A stretch of DNA of 64,000 nt from NCBI RefSeq assembly GCF_020733635.1, contig NZ_JAJFZL010000001.1, forward strand, positions 3,286,001-3,350,000, read 5' to 3'. Made by a program: the position numbers and the translations under genes. Under the pieces are notes generated by a model. It saw only the letters and a list, made by a program, of their open reading frames with translations. It was not told the origin of the DNA and ran no database searches. Below are positions 43,762 to 52,845 of the stretch, piece after piece. This stretch comes from Nocardia spumae. Its GTDB lineage: Bacteria > Actinomycetota > Actinomycetes > Mycobacteriales > Mycobacteriaceae. Position 1 is the stretch's first letter. Each line of letters starts with the position of its first letter.

Positions 43762-44651
43762 AGTTTTTCGTGGCCCGGGGAGAACATCGGCGGTTGGACG
43801 CGGATCTGCGTCACCGTTTACGCGGCAGCTTCGTCGAATGTTCGGACGGCGTGACTCATTACGAGCTGAACGGTCCGCCGGACGGTCCGCTCACAGTGCT
43901 CGCGCCCGGGCTGACGGTACCGCTTTTCTACTGGGACGGGTTCGCGGATGAATTGCACCGTCGGGGTTTTCGTACTCTCGCCTACAGCGCGTACGGGCGC
44001 GGCTATTCCGACCGGGTACACGCGGTCTATGACGACGCCTTGTTCGTGCGCCAGCTGTCGGATTTGATCTCGCAGCTCGGCCTGACAGGGCCGTGGCATG
44101 TGGTCGGTACCTCGATGGGAGCGGTGGTCGCCTCGGCATTTGTCGAACGGCACGTCGAGCGGACGGCCACATTGACACTCGCCGGGCCGGCGGGACTCGA
44201 AGCGCCCATCGCGGCGACGAAACTGCTGCGTCACGACACGCTCAGCACGCTGATAGGACGATACCTGGGCGGTCGGCTGTTGAACAATCACTTGTCGCAC
44301 AACGTGCGCGACCCGGAACTGGCGGTGAGCTTGTCATCGATGGTGCGTGCCTGCTACGAGTTCGAAGGCTCGATCTTTGCTCTTTTCTCGACACTCGCCG
44401 ATTTCCCCTTGACCGCCCGGCACGAACTGTACGGCCGAATAGGACGACTGCAGGTTCCCTCGCTACTGCTGTGGGGCGCCGAGGATCGTGTCACGCCCAT
44501 CGACCGGATGGAGGAAATGCGCCGCCTGCTCCTCCCTTCTCGAGAGCGCGTTCTGGCGGAGTGTGGCCACATGGCACCTTATGAACGGGCCGTTGAGTTG
44601 GCCGCCGAATTCGATGCGTTCGTCCGCAACGCGGGACAGGCGGTGCAGTGA
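43758..44651 (+). CDS. Alpha/beta hydrolase
   Basis: A 297-residue hydrolase. VLAPGLTVPLFYWDGF, VVGTSMGAVVASAF (nucleophile), LLWGAEDRVTPID (Asp) and LAECGHMAPYERA (His) are intact. It resembles ring-fission-product or lactone hydrolases; the substrate is open. It overlaps the neighbouring genes on both sides by one to four bases, so all three are coupled. Confidence 0.82.
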   Translation: MKFFVARGEHRRLDADLRHRLRGSFVECSDGVTHYELNGPPDGPLTVLAPGLTVPLFYWDGFADELHRRGFRTLAYSAYGRGYSDRVHAVYDDALFVRQLSDLISQLGLTGPWHVVGTSMGAVVASAFVERHVERTATLTLAGPAGLEAPIAATKLLRHDTLSTLIGRYLGGRLLNNHLSHNVRDPELAVSLSSMVRACYEFEGSIFALFSTLADFPLTARHELYGRIGRLQVPSLLLWGAEDRVTPIDRMEEMRRLLLPSRERVLAECGHMAPYERAVELAAEFDAFVRNAGQAVQ

Positions 44652-46222
44652 TGTCAGCCGAAATTCTGGATGTCCTCGTCGTCGGCGGCGGACCGACCGG
44701 CAGCACGTTGGCGATCGATCTGGTTCGACGCGGACTCGACGTGCGAATTATCGACAAAGTCGATCGTGCCTTCGCCGGATCGCGCGCCAAGGGAGTGCAA
44801 CCTCGCAGTCTCGAGGTCCTCGAAGACCTGGGCGTACTGAAGGCTGTCCTCGCCGCGGGGGCCGACTACCCGCTGATGGGAATTCATCTGGGCCCCTTGA
44901 CGATCCCGTGGCGGATGCAAGCACGCAATCAGGCGTCGACGGACGTTCCGTATCCCAATACGTTGTTGATACCGCAACACCGCACGGACGCTGCCTTGCA
45001 TGCTCGCCTCGAAACATTGGGTCACAGCGTCGAATTCGGCTGCGAGCTGATCGACTTCGAACAGCGCTCCGATGTCGTCGTGGCGAACGTACGTACTGCG
45101 CAAGGGACACAGGCCATCACGGCGCGTTATCTCATCGGCGCCGACGGCGGATCGAGTGCGGTTCGTAAGGGGATGGGCCTCGGCTTTCTCGGTTCCACGG
45201 ACGAGACGGACAGGATCCTCCTTGTCGACGCCGGCGTATCGGGACTGAGCCGCGATCGATGGCATATCTGGGCGGGCCCGCGGGGTCGGTTTGTAGGGGC
45301 ATGCCCGCTGCCGGGGTCCGGCCAGTTCCAGTGGATGATTCGCCTGCGGCCGGACGAGGACCCTCCGATGGACGAAGACTCGATCATGGCGCGTATTCAT
45401 GCGCAGACCCGCAACAAGCAGATCCGCTTGAGCGACATCACCTGGAAATCGGTATTCCGGCCCAACATTCGTATGGTCGATCGGTATCGATCAGGCCGCG
45501 TTTTCGTCGCGGGTGATGCTGCCCATGTGCATACCCCCGCGGGAGCGCAGGGGCTCAATACCGGGGTTCAGGACGCCTACAACCTCGGCTGGAAGATCGA
45601 GCAGGTGCTGGCCGGCGCACCCGATGTCCTGCTGGACACCTATGAAACAGAACGACTTCCGATCGCGGCCGGAGTGCTGAGGTTGTCGACGGACAAGTAT
45701 GACGGTATCGGCAAGCTCGATCCGGCCAGCATCAAACGCGGCAAGGATGAAAGCCAGCTCGCGATTACCTACCGTGGCGGACCGCTGGCATCGCACGAGG
45801 TCGAACGCACGACCACCCTGCAGGTCGGTGACCGCGCGCCGGACGCCAAGCTGCTCTCCGCGGAAGGCGGGCCCCTGCGTCTGTTCGAGATCATGCGGGG
45901 GCCGCATTTCACCGCCGTCGCCTACGGCGCTGATGCCGCAGCGGACCTGCAGGCGTTGCCGTGGCCCGCTGCGGGCGCGCCGCTGCGTCGGGTTGCCATC
46001 GATGCCGGCCCGGCGGCCGCCGCGGACGTGGTTCTCGCCGATATCGTCGGCTGCTTCGCCCGTACCTACGGGGTGCACGAACCGTCGGTGCTGCTGATCC
46101 GTCCGGACGGCTACATCGCGTCGATCGCGATCAGAAACGGTCGTGTCGAAGTCATCAGGGCAGCGGCGCGAGCGATGACCCCGGCCTCTGCCGACACGGC
46201 GCCGGTACACAGCGGAGGGTAG
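44651..46222 (+). CDS. Class A flavin monooxygenase (PheA/TfdB type)
   Basis: A 523-residue FAD- and NAD(P)H-dependent aromatic hydroxylase. VLVVGGGPTGSTLAIDLVRRG binds FAD, LIGADGGSSAVRKGMG is the DG motif, and GRVFVAGDAAHVHTPAGAQG the GD motif. A C-terminal thioredoxin-like domain (about 395-510) is present, as in phenol hydroxylases. It probably hydroxylates an aromatic ring or a ketone-bearing ring. ATG shares a base with the upstream stop; a GTG one codon earlier is possible. Confidence 0.86.
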   Translation: MSAEILDVLVVGGGPTGSTLAIDLVRRGLDVRIIDKVDRAFAGSRAKGVQPRSLEVLEDLGVLKAVLAAGADYPLMGIHLGPLTIPWRMQARNQASTDVPYPNTLLIPQHRTDAALHARLETLGHSVEFGCELIDFEQRSDVVVANVRTAQGTQAITARYLIGADGGSSAVRKGMGLGFLGSTDETDRILLVDAGVSGLSRDRWHIWAGPRGRFVGACPLPGSGQFQWMIRLRPDEDPPMDEDSIMARIHAQTRNKQIRLSDITWKSVFRPNIRMVDRYRSGRVFVAGDAAHVHTPAGAQGLNTGVQDAYNLGWKIEQVLAGAPDVLLDTYETERLPIAAGVLRLSTDKYDGIGKLDPASIKRGKDESQLAITYRGGPLASHEVERTTTLQVGDRAPDAKLLSAEGGPLRLFEIMRGPHFTAVAYGADAAADLQALPWPAAGAPLRRVAIDAGPAAAADVVLADIVGCFARTYGVHEPSVLLIRPDGYIASIAIRNGRVEVIRAAARAMTPASADTAPVHSGG

Positions 46223-46515
46223 TGGTCGTTTGCCCGCAGCGGTGCAGCCGCGGTCAGGGCGATGATGCTGAATCTCGCCGTCATCCGGGTCGACAGACTC
46301 GGGTTATGCCATTTCTTGGCGCCGGAGGGTTCGCGGGCGGCCCTGAGGCCATCGCGGGTTCATCCAGTCGAGGGACCTGTACCGCTGCAGAGGTGCGTCT
46401 CAGCGGAAACGTCGTGGACGGTGGGACGGACCTCGGTTCGAAATGGTCGGGAATGATCCGGCCACGGCAGCAGAGGCTGATGGGGATCGATCGGTTGCGC
46501 AGATGTTTTCAGTTC

Positions 46516-47595
46516 CTATTTCGTAAGGCCCAACAGGGCTGCGGTCAACCCGAGGTCCGGGCCGAAATCTTCGATTCTTCCGGTGCGACACCCGTCGGCA
46601 CGCATCTGGATTCGTTCGCAGAACAGGCTGACGACTTCTCCGGACAGTGCGGTTCCGAGAACGACATGAGAGCGGAAATACCCGCCTTGGGCATCCATTG
46701 ACCGCGAGATGTTCTGCATCAGTAGCGGTGCCGTGTCGACCACCTCGGTCGCGCCGGCGGCGTTGGCTCGCAGTTGATCGGTGACTGCCTTCAACCCGGT
46801 CAGGCTCGAGGCCAGTTGGTCCTGGTACCGGCTCAATGTTCCGGAGGTGTTGGACAGGAAAGCGTTCATCTGATCGAGGGTTGCCTGCAGGCCGGGTGCC
46901 TGCTCGGCAAGCAGCTGTGTCAGCTGCGTCACCTTGTCGCTGAAGTCGCGTACTTGCTGATCGTTGTCGGCAAGCATGGAAGTCAGTTCGTTGAGCTCGA
47001 GGATGATCTGCGAGATCGCGTCCTTGTTCGTCACTCCGACCTTCAAGGCGCCCGACAAGGCCTCGAGTGTGTCGCGAATTTTGGCGCCCTGACCGTCGAC
47101 CATGGCATGGAGTACCGTGCCCGACAACGGACCGCTATTCGTACCGTCGGCGGGTTTCAGTGCAGCGGCGAACTGATCGATGGTCTTGATCATGGTGTCC
47201 AATTCGACCGGCGTCCGGGTGGACTCCACAGTGAGATGCGCATCGTTCGGTAACGTCGGTCCACCTGTGTATCGGGGTGTCAGCTCGATGTGCCGGTTGG
47301 TAACTATGGACGGCGAAATCAATGCGGCCGTCACGTTTTTCGGAATCTGTACATCGCTGTCGACGGTGATATGGACCTCTACGTATTGGCTATGGGGGAC
47401 AACTTTTTCCACCCTGCCGACTTCCAGGCCGAGAACGGTGATCGGGTTTCCCTCGAATACACCTGCGACACTGCGGAAATCGGCGGTGATGTGTGTCTTG
47501 TGGGCCATCGGGTTCGGGGCCGATGCGCAGCCGGCGGTCAACAGTGCCGTGATGCCGACGCAGGTGCTGAGGGCGGCGCGGAGCGCAGAGGTCAT
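46516..47595 (-). CDS. Mce-family lipoprotein (MceE-like), orphan
   Basis: A 359-residue lipoprotein with signal and lipobox LLTAGCAS. An MlaD/MCE domain (ITADFRSVAGVFEGNPITVLGLEVGRVEKV, then VEVHITVDSDVQIPKNV) is followed by a long helical region. MCE proteins form lipid or steroid import channels, normally in operons of six mce genes with yrbE permeases. None of these partners is nearby. ATG at 47595 chosen (GGGAGA upstream). The 277 bp before it should hold its own promoter. The 293 bp between its stop and the monooxygenase stop hold nothing recognised. Confidence 0.85.
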   Translation of the reverse strand: MTSALRAALSTCVGITALLTAGCASAPNPMAHKTHITADFRSVAGVFEGNPITVLGLEVGRVEKVVPHSQYVEVHITVDSDVQIPKNVTAALISPSIVTNRHIELTPRYTGGPTLPNDAHLTVESTRTPVELDTMIKTIDQFAAALKPADGTNSGPLSGTVLHAMVDGQGAKIRDTLEALSGALKVGVTNKDAISQIILELNELTSMLADNDQQVRDFSDKVTQLTQLLAEQAPGLQATLDQMNAFLSNTSGTLSRYQDQLASSLTGLKAVTDQLRANAAGATEVVDTAPLLMQNISRSMDAQGGYFRSHVVLGTALSGEVVSLFCERIQMRADGCRTGRIEDFGPDLGLTAALLGLTK

Positions 47596-47872
47596 TCGCT
47601 GGTCTCCCGGCAAGTGTGGATCGAGTGCGGCGACCGGAGCCCCGCGGGGCTTGCCTCGCTGAACCGGAGAGCGGTCGTGTCGCAGCGGAGAGGACTTTAT
47701 TTACGGATACACCGTAGCTGAAAATTCCATCTCCGGCAATCTATTTCGGCGACGGCGTTTCCGTTTTAAAGTCCAGTCGATGCCGCCCGCGTGCTCGGCC
47801 GCAAGGCGAGGTTCGTGCCGAGATTCAGCCCTTCTCACCGGGAAAGCCGGAACTTGCTCGGACACCGCAGAA

Positions 47873-49285
47873 CTACCGGGATGTAGACGTATCCTCGCCG
47901 GATCGTGCCTGCCGGAGCATGGCGTGGTGAACGACGCGGCGGACGACTTCACGCCGCGCGCGGGTCAGGACTCCGGTGGACATGCTTTCGTGGATGAACC
48001 GCTCGGCGGATCGTTCCAACTCGTGTGCGACTCGTCGTAAATCGGGATGGATAAGCGCATGGTCGCGTTTACGCCACTCGCCGCCGACCATGACCGCCTC
48101 GACGTTTCCCGGGTGGGAGTGAAGAGCGGCCGCAAGGGGATTGTGGGCCGGCCAGAGATTGAATGCTCGGGCGTCGATGACAACGATATCGGCTTGCATG
48201 CCTGGCTTGATCGACCCGGTTCGGTGATCCAATCCCAGAGCCCTGGCCCCCTCGGTGGTGACCCAACTGAGCGCATGTTTGGTGCTGATCTCGACCTCGG
48301 GTGCGCTCAGCCCGCTGGTGGAACGGGAGCGGTTGTGGACGCGTGCTCGTACGCGCGCCAACGAGATGCGGGCGGCGGTCAATACATCGCCGGCCACGGC
48401 GATCTCGGTGTCGGTTCCCAGCGACACCTGCGCACCGATGGACGACAAGTCTTCGATGATCGATGTGCAGTGGCCCTGTGCGAGTTCGTTTTCCGGCGTA
48501 GAGGTGAAGGTCGCGCCGGCCTCCACCATCATGTGCAACACCTGGCCCGAAATGCCTGTTCCGTGCACGATATTGGTGCGAGGGCCCCACAGTCCTGCGT
48601 CTGCGACCTTTTTCCAGGCGGCGCTGGGGCGGCCGACACTTTGGTGCATAGAGACGAGCAGACCTCGTTCTGCGCCGGCGCGGAGGTCGGTCAACGCGGT
48701 CTCGCTCGCCGAGAGCTGAGGCCCTTTGATCGCCATTCCCAGTGTCAGCAGTTCGTTCCCGGCAATCGGACCGGACAGAAGCCGGTCTACTTCGTGGATG
48801 TTGTGAGGTTTTTTCGGACCACCGTGCGCAGTCCCGTGCAGAAAGACAGCGCGAATTCCTGCCTCGGAAAGGGCCTCGATGGCGGCATCAGCGTGGTCCG
48901 ATGTTCGGCAATTGTGACACCAGTCGCCGACCGTCGTCACCCCGGAGTCTAGTTGGCTCAGCGCACCGGCGAGGGTGCCGATATGTAGGTCGGAGGCGGT
49001 ATAACGGCGCGCGATTTCGCCATGAGTTCTTGCTAGATACTCGTGCAATGTCCAATCGGCGCCCGTGCCCCGCAGGCCTGTCTGCCAGGTGTGAAGGTGC
49101 GCGTTGACAAAGCCTGGAACTACGATCCGGCCGGGTAGAGCGACGATCTCGGCATCTGTTTCGTCGATGTGCTCTGCCAGGGCGACGATCCGGTCGTCTT
49201 CGACGAGTATGTCGAGCTGTTCATGGTCCGGTCGTCCCGGCTCCATCGTGATGACCCGGGCCCCTTTCAGGATCGTCCGCCGCAT
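47873..49285 (-). CDS. Amidohydrolase (TrzN/AtzA/SAH-deaminase type)
   Basis: A 470-residue metal-dependent hydrolase. VVPGFVNAHLHTWQTG gives the HxH metal pair, LLVSMHQS and NIVHGTGIS further histidines, and SLGTDTEIA the metal-binding aspartate. The C-terminal SIKPGMQADIVVID is the usual end strand. Members deaminate or dechlorinate heterocycles or cleave cyclic amides. A cluster-2 operator lies about 95 bp before the ATG at 49285, so it is probably co-regulated with the monooxygenases. Confidence 0.86.
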   Translation of the reverse strand: MRRTILKGARVITMEPGRPDHEQLDILVEDDRIVALAEHIDETDAEIVALPGRIVVPGFVNAHLHTWQTGLRGTGADWTLHEYLARTHGEIARRYTASDLHIGTLAGALSQLDSGVTTVGDWCHNCRTSDHADAAIEALSEAGIRAVFLHGTAHGGPKKPHNIHEVDRLLSGPIAGNELLTLGMAIKGPQLSASETALTDLRAGAERGLLVSMHQSVGRPSAAWKKVADAGLWGPRTNIVHGTGISGQVLHMMVEAGATFTSTPENELAQGHCTSIIEDLSSIGAQVSLGTDTEIAVAGDVLTAARISLARVRARVHNRSRSTSGLSAPEVEISTKHALSWVTTEGARALGLDHRTGSIKPGMQADIVVIDARAFNLWPAHNPLAAALHSHPGNVEAVMVGGEWRKRDHALIHPDLRRVAHELERSAERFIHESMSTGVLTRARREVVRRVVHHAMLRQARSGEDTSTSR

Positions 49286-49377
49286 GTCGCCTCCACTGTG
49301 TGCCCATGGTCGTCCGTCCGGGATGCCCGCCTCTGCGGCGGGACAGCCGGTGGATGGGACGACGGTAAGACTTAATT

Positions 49378-49394
49378 CGGTAACACTGTGGCCG
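49378..49394. promoter_or_regulatory. Candidate cluster-2 operator (CGGTAACACTGTGGCCG)
   Basis: Imperfect palindrome with the left half-site CGGTAAC identical to those at 42756 and 63549. It lies between the amidohydrolase start (49285) and the TetR stop (49471) on the minus strand. Confidence 0.6.
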
Positions 49395-49470
49395 AAAACC
49401 TGGTGGGGTGTCAAGGGCGCGCGGACCAGGTACTCGTCACCGGAGGATGATTCGCCGTCGGGTCGTGTGG

Positions 49471-50214
49471 TCACCGTGCTTTGTCGGTGCTTCCCCTTTC
49501 GGGATTGTGGCGAGCGGCCAGCCCGGCGATGAGCAGGTCCAGGCCGAAGCTGAATTCTTTCTCCAAGGTCATTTTCGGCAGGCGGTCCGCGACTGCCACC
49601 GTCGCCGGGAAGTGTGCCGGGTCGAGCTGGTGAAAAAGTGTCTCCAGCTGGGCGGTGTCCTGGTTGGAGGTCGAGTCGTGACCCTGTAGTTGCGCGGCGA
49701 AGCCGACCACGAACCGGGCCACCGTGGTGTAGGTGCGTGCGGCGTCCTCCGGGCTGAAGCCGTTGGCCAGCAGCATCGCCAGAAGTTGTTCGCGGTGGGC
49801 CATCACGCTCGGGCCGACGGGTACCTGTTCGATGAGCAACGGCGCGATTCCGCGATGGTTGTTGAGGGTGTCGAACAACCTTTGTGCCGTCGAGCGGCAT
49901 GCCTCCTGCCAGTCGGTGCGAGTGGGGTCGTTGTCGAAGGCGACCTCGCTGAAGACTCGGTCCACAATGAGTGAGACCAGTTCCGATCGATTGGCCACGG
50001 CCCGATACAGAACGGCGGTTCCGGTGTCGAGCCGCTGCGCGAGGGTGCGCATCGACAATGCGCCGGCGCCTTCGGAATCGACGAGAGCCAATGCGGCCGT
50101 GACGATTCGTTCCAACGGGACCCTGGGGCGGCCACGTCCCCGCTTGGGCTTCGCGTCCTCGTCGGTCGGGGCGGTGTCCGTCGTCTCTGGGATCGGCTGG
50201 GACCTACTGGACAT
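49471..50214 (-). CDS. TetR-family regulator (TetR_C-type ligand domain)
   Basis: A 247-residue regulator. An Arg/Lys-rich N-terminal tail (KPKRGRGRPRVPLERIV) leads into the HTH GAGALSMRTLAQRLDTGTAVLYRAVANRSELVSLI. The C-terminal domain (about 95-240) is the TetR_C type. It is transcribed in the same direction as the amidohydrolase, with an operator between them. It could regulate the latter, or the DUF3500/dehydrogenase pair upstream. Confidence 0.88.
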   Translation of the reverse strand: MSSRSQPIPETTDTAPTDEDAKPKRGRGRPRVPLERIVTAALALVDSEGAGALSMRTLAQRLDTGTAVLYRAVANRSELVSLIVDRVFSEVAFDNDPTRTDWQEACRSTAQRLFDTLNNHRGIAPLLIEQVPVGPSVMAHREQLLAMLLANGFSPEDAARTYTTVARFVVGFAAQLQGHDSTSNQDTAQLETLFHQLDPAHFPATVAVADRLPKMTLEKEFSFGLDLLIAGLAARHNPERGSTDKAR

Positions 50215-50383
50215 TGGTTTACTGTAGCGGTGACGATGGCGCTGGAATCCTCGCGAGCTTCATTCTGCTCATTGCGTTCCAGGACACGCGTGACCGATGA
50301 CCACCCCGGTGGCGTGGATCGCGACGCCCTGGCTTTCGCGGCGCGGCGATGAGTGCACGGGCAGGTCTGAGGTACAGGACCGG

Positions 50384-51523
50384 TCAGTGCGCGGAGCGGT
50401 GCCGGTGTTCGGCAAGGCTGTCGAGGCCGAAGTCGCCGACCGGGTCGCGCCATACCGAGTGGGCGTGGTTGGCGTGGCGCTGGGTGTTGTCGTATTCGAT
50501 CAGCAGGCGCGGTCCCTGGATCCGGTAGTAGTGAGGGTTCCCGGCGTCGATGCTGCCCGCCCAGCCGAAGTGCACCTCGTCGAGTGTGCTGTCGCGGGAG
50601 TAGTACGCGGTGTGCCGGTCGGCAATCGGCATCGGTGCTCGTCCGGTGTACAGGCCGATCAATCGCCGCAAGTCGTCGCGTTGGCGTTGGTCGAGCCGGC
50701 GCGCACCGACGCCTTTCGGTGGGGCGGTGATCGCCATCGCCCTGTGGTCGCTGCGTGTGTATCCACTGGCGGCTTCTGCGCGACGGTCGACTTCGTCGAC
50801 CAGGGCGATGAGTTCCGGGTCGGTGAATCGGCCTCGCCAGAGGTCTTGCATGTGCATCATGGTGTCGCCGTGCGCGACGCGGGGCCTGTTTCCTGACACG
50901 ATGTCGGAGATCGCGGAAGAGTGCAGCCGTGCATGCTCCCACTGCGCTGGATCGAGGCTGCGCGCCAGGCGACGGGCGAGCTCCTCGAGTCCCATCAGTG
51001 GGCGCAAGGACGAGCCGAGCAGAGTGGTCGTGGCAGGATCGGCACCGAGAAAGTTGGGAGTCGTGGCGACCACACGGCCCCGGACGATGAGATTGTTGAT
51101 CGAGATGTGATGCCCTCCCATCCGCCATCCCCAGACAGTGTCGCCGGGCTCCCCGAAGACTCTCAGCCAATACAGCTCCGGGTCGCGGCCGCGCTCTCGT
51201 CCCCAATGAACACCCCAGCCCTCGACCTGATCGAGGATGTTCTCCAAACCCATCACGGTGGCCACGGTGGCGTAACCCGATTCCGAGAGGCCGGTTGCGA
51301 GTAGTTGCATGGCCAGGTTCTGCTGGCGTGGACTCTGTTCGCGTAGCGCCAGGCCGCCGTGGTCGGTAGGAGTGTAGAACCATCTCACGCGCTCGGCCTC
51401 CGCGTCCGGCGCGAGCGGGGATCCATAGTGGGCGTGGGTAAGTTGGGTGGGCTTCAGTGATTCGAGCCAGGCTCGGGTGGCCGCGCTCATTGCGTTGGCT
51501 ACCTCGTCCTCATTCGACGACAT
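50384..51523 (-). CDS. DUF3500 protein
   Basis: A 379-residue protein of the DUF3500 family: RWFYTPTDHGGLALREQSPRQQNLAMQLL, GLSESGYATVATVMGLENIL, WRMGGHHISINNLIV and PNFLGADPA. The conserved His pair (GGHH) and a late segment HYYRIQGPRLLIEYDNTQRHANHAHS with several His suggest a metal site. The biochemical role is not known to me. It overlaps the upstream dehydrogenase stop by 14 bases, so co-translation is likely. Confidence 0.82.
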   Translation of the reverse strand: MSSNEDEVANAMSAATRAWLESLKPTQLTHAHYGSPLAPDAEAERVRWFYTPTDHGGLALREQSPRQQNLAMQLLATGLSESGYATVATVMGLENILDQVEGWGVHWGRERGRDPELYWLRVFGEPGDTVWGWRMGGHHISINNLIVRGRVVATTPNFLGADPATTTLLGSSLRPLMGLEELARRLARSLDPAQWEHARLHSSAISDIVSGNRPRVAHGDTMMHMQDLWRGRFTDPELIALVDEVDRRAEAASGYTRSDHRAMAITAPPKGVGARRLDQRQRDDLRRLIGLYTGRAPMPIADRHTAYYSRDSTLDEVHFGWAGSIDAGNPHYYRIQGPRLLIEYDNTQRHANHAHSVWRDPVGDFGLDSLAEHRHRSAH

Positions 51524-52589
51524 CGATCATCACCTTGATGGCGTTGTCGGAGCGGGTGGTGTAAGTCTCGAATGCGTCGGAGATCTCGTCCAGCGGAAAG
51601 TGGTGAGTGACAAGAGAATCGGTGTGCAAGCGTCCCTGGCCGGCCAGGGATACGGCTCGGCGTACCGATCCGGTCCCTTCGCCGCGGACCGACAGCAGCG
51701 AGATCCCGTTCATCACCGCGTGGTTGAGGTCGGCGGTGACCGGCTGTGGGAAGAATCCGACGAGAACAATCGTGCCCGAGCGTTTCGTCATCCGCAGTGC
51801 GTCGTCCACGGCGGTCGGCGCGCCCGAGCACTCCAGGACGATGTCGACGCCCAGTCCGCCGGTGCTGTCACGTACCGCCGTGATCGCGTCGTCGTCGCGG
51901 GAGTTTATTACCTGGTCGGCGCCGAAATCGGCGCCGATATCCAGGCGGCTTCGACGGGTCCCGACCAACGTCACCGGGTGTGCGCCCAGCTGCCGGGCGA
52001 GCTGCACAGCGAGCAACCCGATCGGTCCGGGGCCGATGACCGCGATACTGGCACCGGCGAGGATCGTCCCGAGGGCGTCGAAGGCGTGGATCACCGTGCC
52101 GGCGGTGGTCAGAACCACCGCGGCGTCGAAGTCGACGGTGTCGGGCAGCTTCGTGAGCGTGGAGACGTGGTTGGCGACGTATTCGGCAAAGCCGCCGTTG
52201 ACGGTCATGCCCTGGGTGCGGTGGCCCTTGCCGCGGTTCCCGTAGTTCAGGCAGTCGGTGTACGCGCCGGCCAGGCAATTGGCGCACCGCATACAGCCTC
52301 GGTGGGCCTCGGTGACTACCCGATCGCCGACAGCGAACTCGTCGACGCTCGCCCCGACGGCGGCAACCGTTCCGGCGTATTCGTGTCCGGGGACGAAGGT
52401 GCCCGGGGCCGGGCCCCCGTCTGCGAAGAAGTGACGACTACGAATCTTGACATCCGTACCGCAGAGTGAAGCTCGGTGAACGCGAACCAGCACCTCGTCC
52501 GGCCCGATTTCGGGCACAGGGAGGGTGCGAGTGGTAATCACACCGGGTTCCCCGAGTACGGCTGCCGTCATAGTTTCCGGCAAAGACAT
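51510..52589 (-). CDS. Zinc-dependent alcohol dehydrogenase (medium chain)
   Basis: A 359-residue MDR enzyme. SLCGTDVKIRS and GHEYAGTV provide catalytic ligands, CMRCANCLAGAYTDC the structural zinc, and VIGPGPIGLLAVQLAR the NAD(P) fold. ATG at 52589 is preferred because GGAAGGG stands six bases upstream; a longer frame starts at 52616. It diverges from the SDR at 52846 across an AT-rich regulatory region. Confidence 0.88.
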   Translation of the reverse strand: MSLPETMTAAVLGEPGVITTRTLPVPEIGPDEVLVRVHRASLCGTDVKIRSRHFFADGGPAPGTFVPGHEYAGTVAAVGASVDEFAVGDRVVTEAHRGCMRCANCLAGAYTDCLNYGNRGKGHRTQGMTVNGGFAEYVANHVSTLTKLPDTVDFDAAVVLTTAGTVIHAFDALGTILAGASIAVIGPGPIGLLAVQLARQLGAHPVTLVGTRRSRLDIGADFGADQVINSRDDDAITAVRDSTGGLGVDIVLECSGAPTAVDDALRMTKRSGTIVLVGFFPQPVTADLNHAVMNGISLLSVRGEGTGSVRRAVSLAGQGRLHTDSLVTHHFPLDEISDAFETYTTRSDNAIKVMIDVVE

Positions 52590-52722
52590 TCCGAACCCTT
52601 CCGCTGGAAAATTCACAATTGGCGTGGCTTGGACTGTAGATCGAAAATATGCTTGGAGTCCAAATCCGTTGACGTGGAGAATCCTGCTTTTTGTCCAGCG
52701 ATTACGTTGTTGAGCTGCGCGT

Positions 52723-52737
52723 ATAAGATCATCTTAT
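52723..52737. promoter_or_regulatory. AT-rich palindrome in divergent promoter
   Basis: ATAAGATCATCTTAT is a 7-1-7 inverted repeat in the 256-bp space between the divergent genes at 52589 and 52846, a stretch clearly poorer in GC than its surroundings. It probably binds a dimeric regulator; the LysR gene at 54701 is the nearest candidate. Confidence 0.45.
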
Positions 52738-52845
52738 GGGGTGGTTCGGAAATTGTTATTGGTTATCCGTCAATTGTCGGTGTTAATGTCACGCGAAAAG
52801 CAAATGAGTTTCCGGTCATTCCGAGAACGAGAACGGAGCATTTTC

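Noticed and set aside
49286..49900. N-terminal extension of the amidohydrolase frame up to 49900
   Set aside because: It would overlap the TetR gene on the same strand and encode Arg/Pro-rich sequence; the ATG at 49285 begins the family-typical MRRTILKGARVITM.
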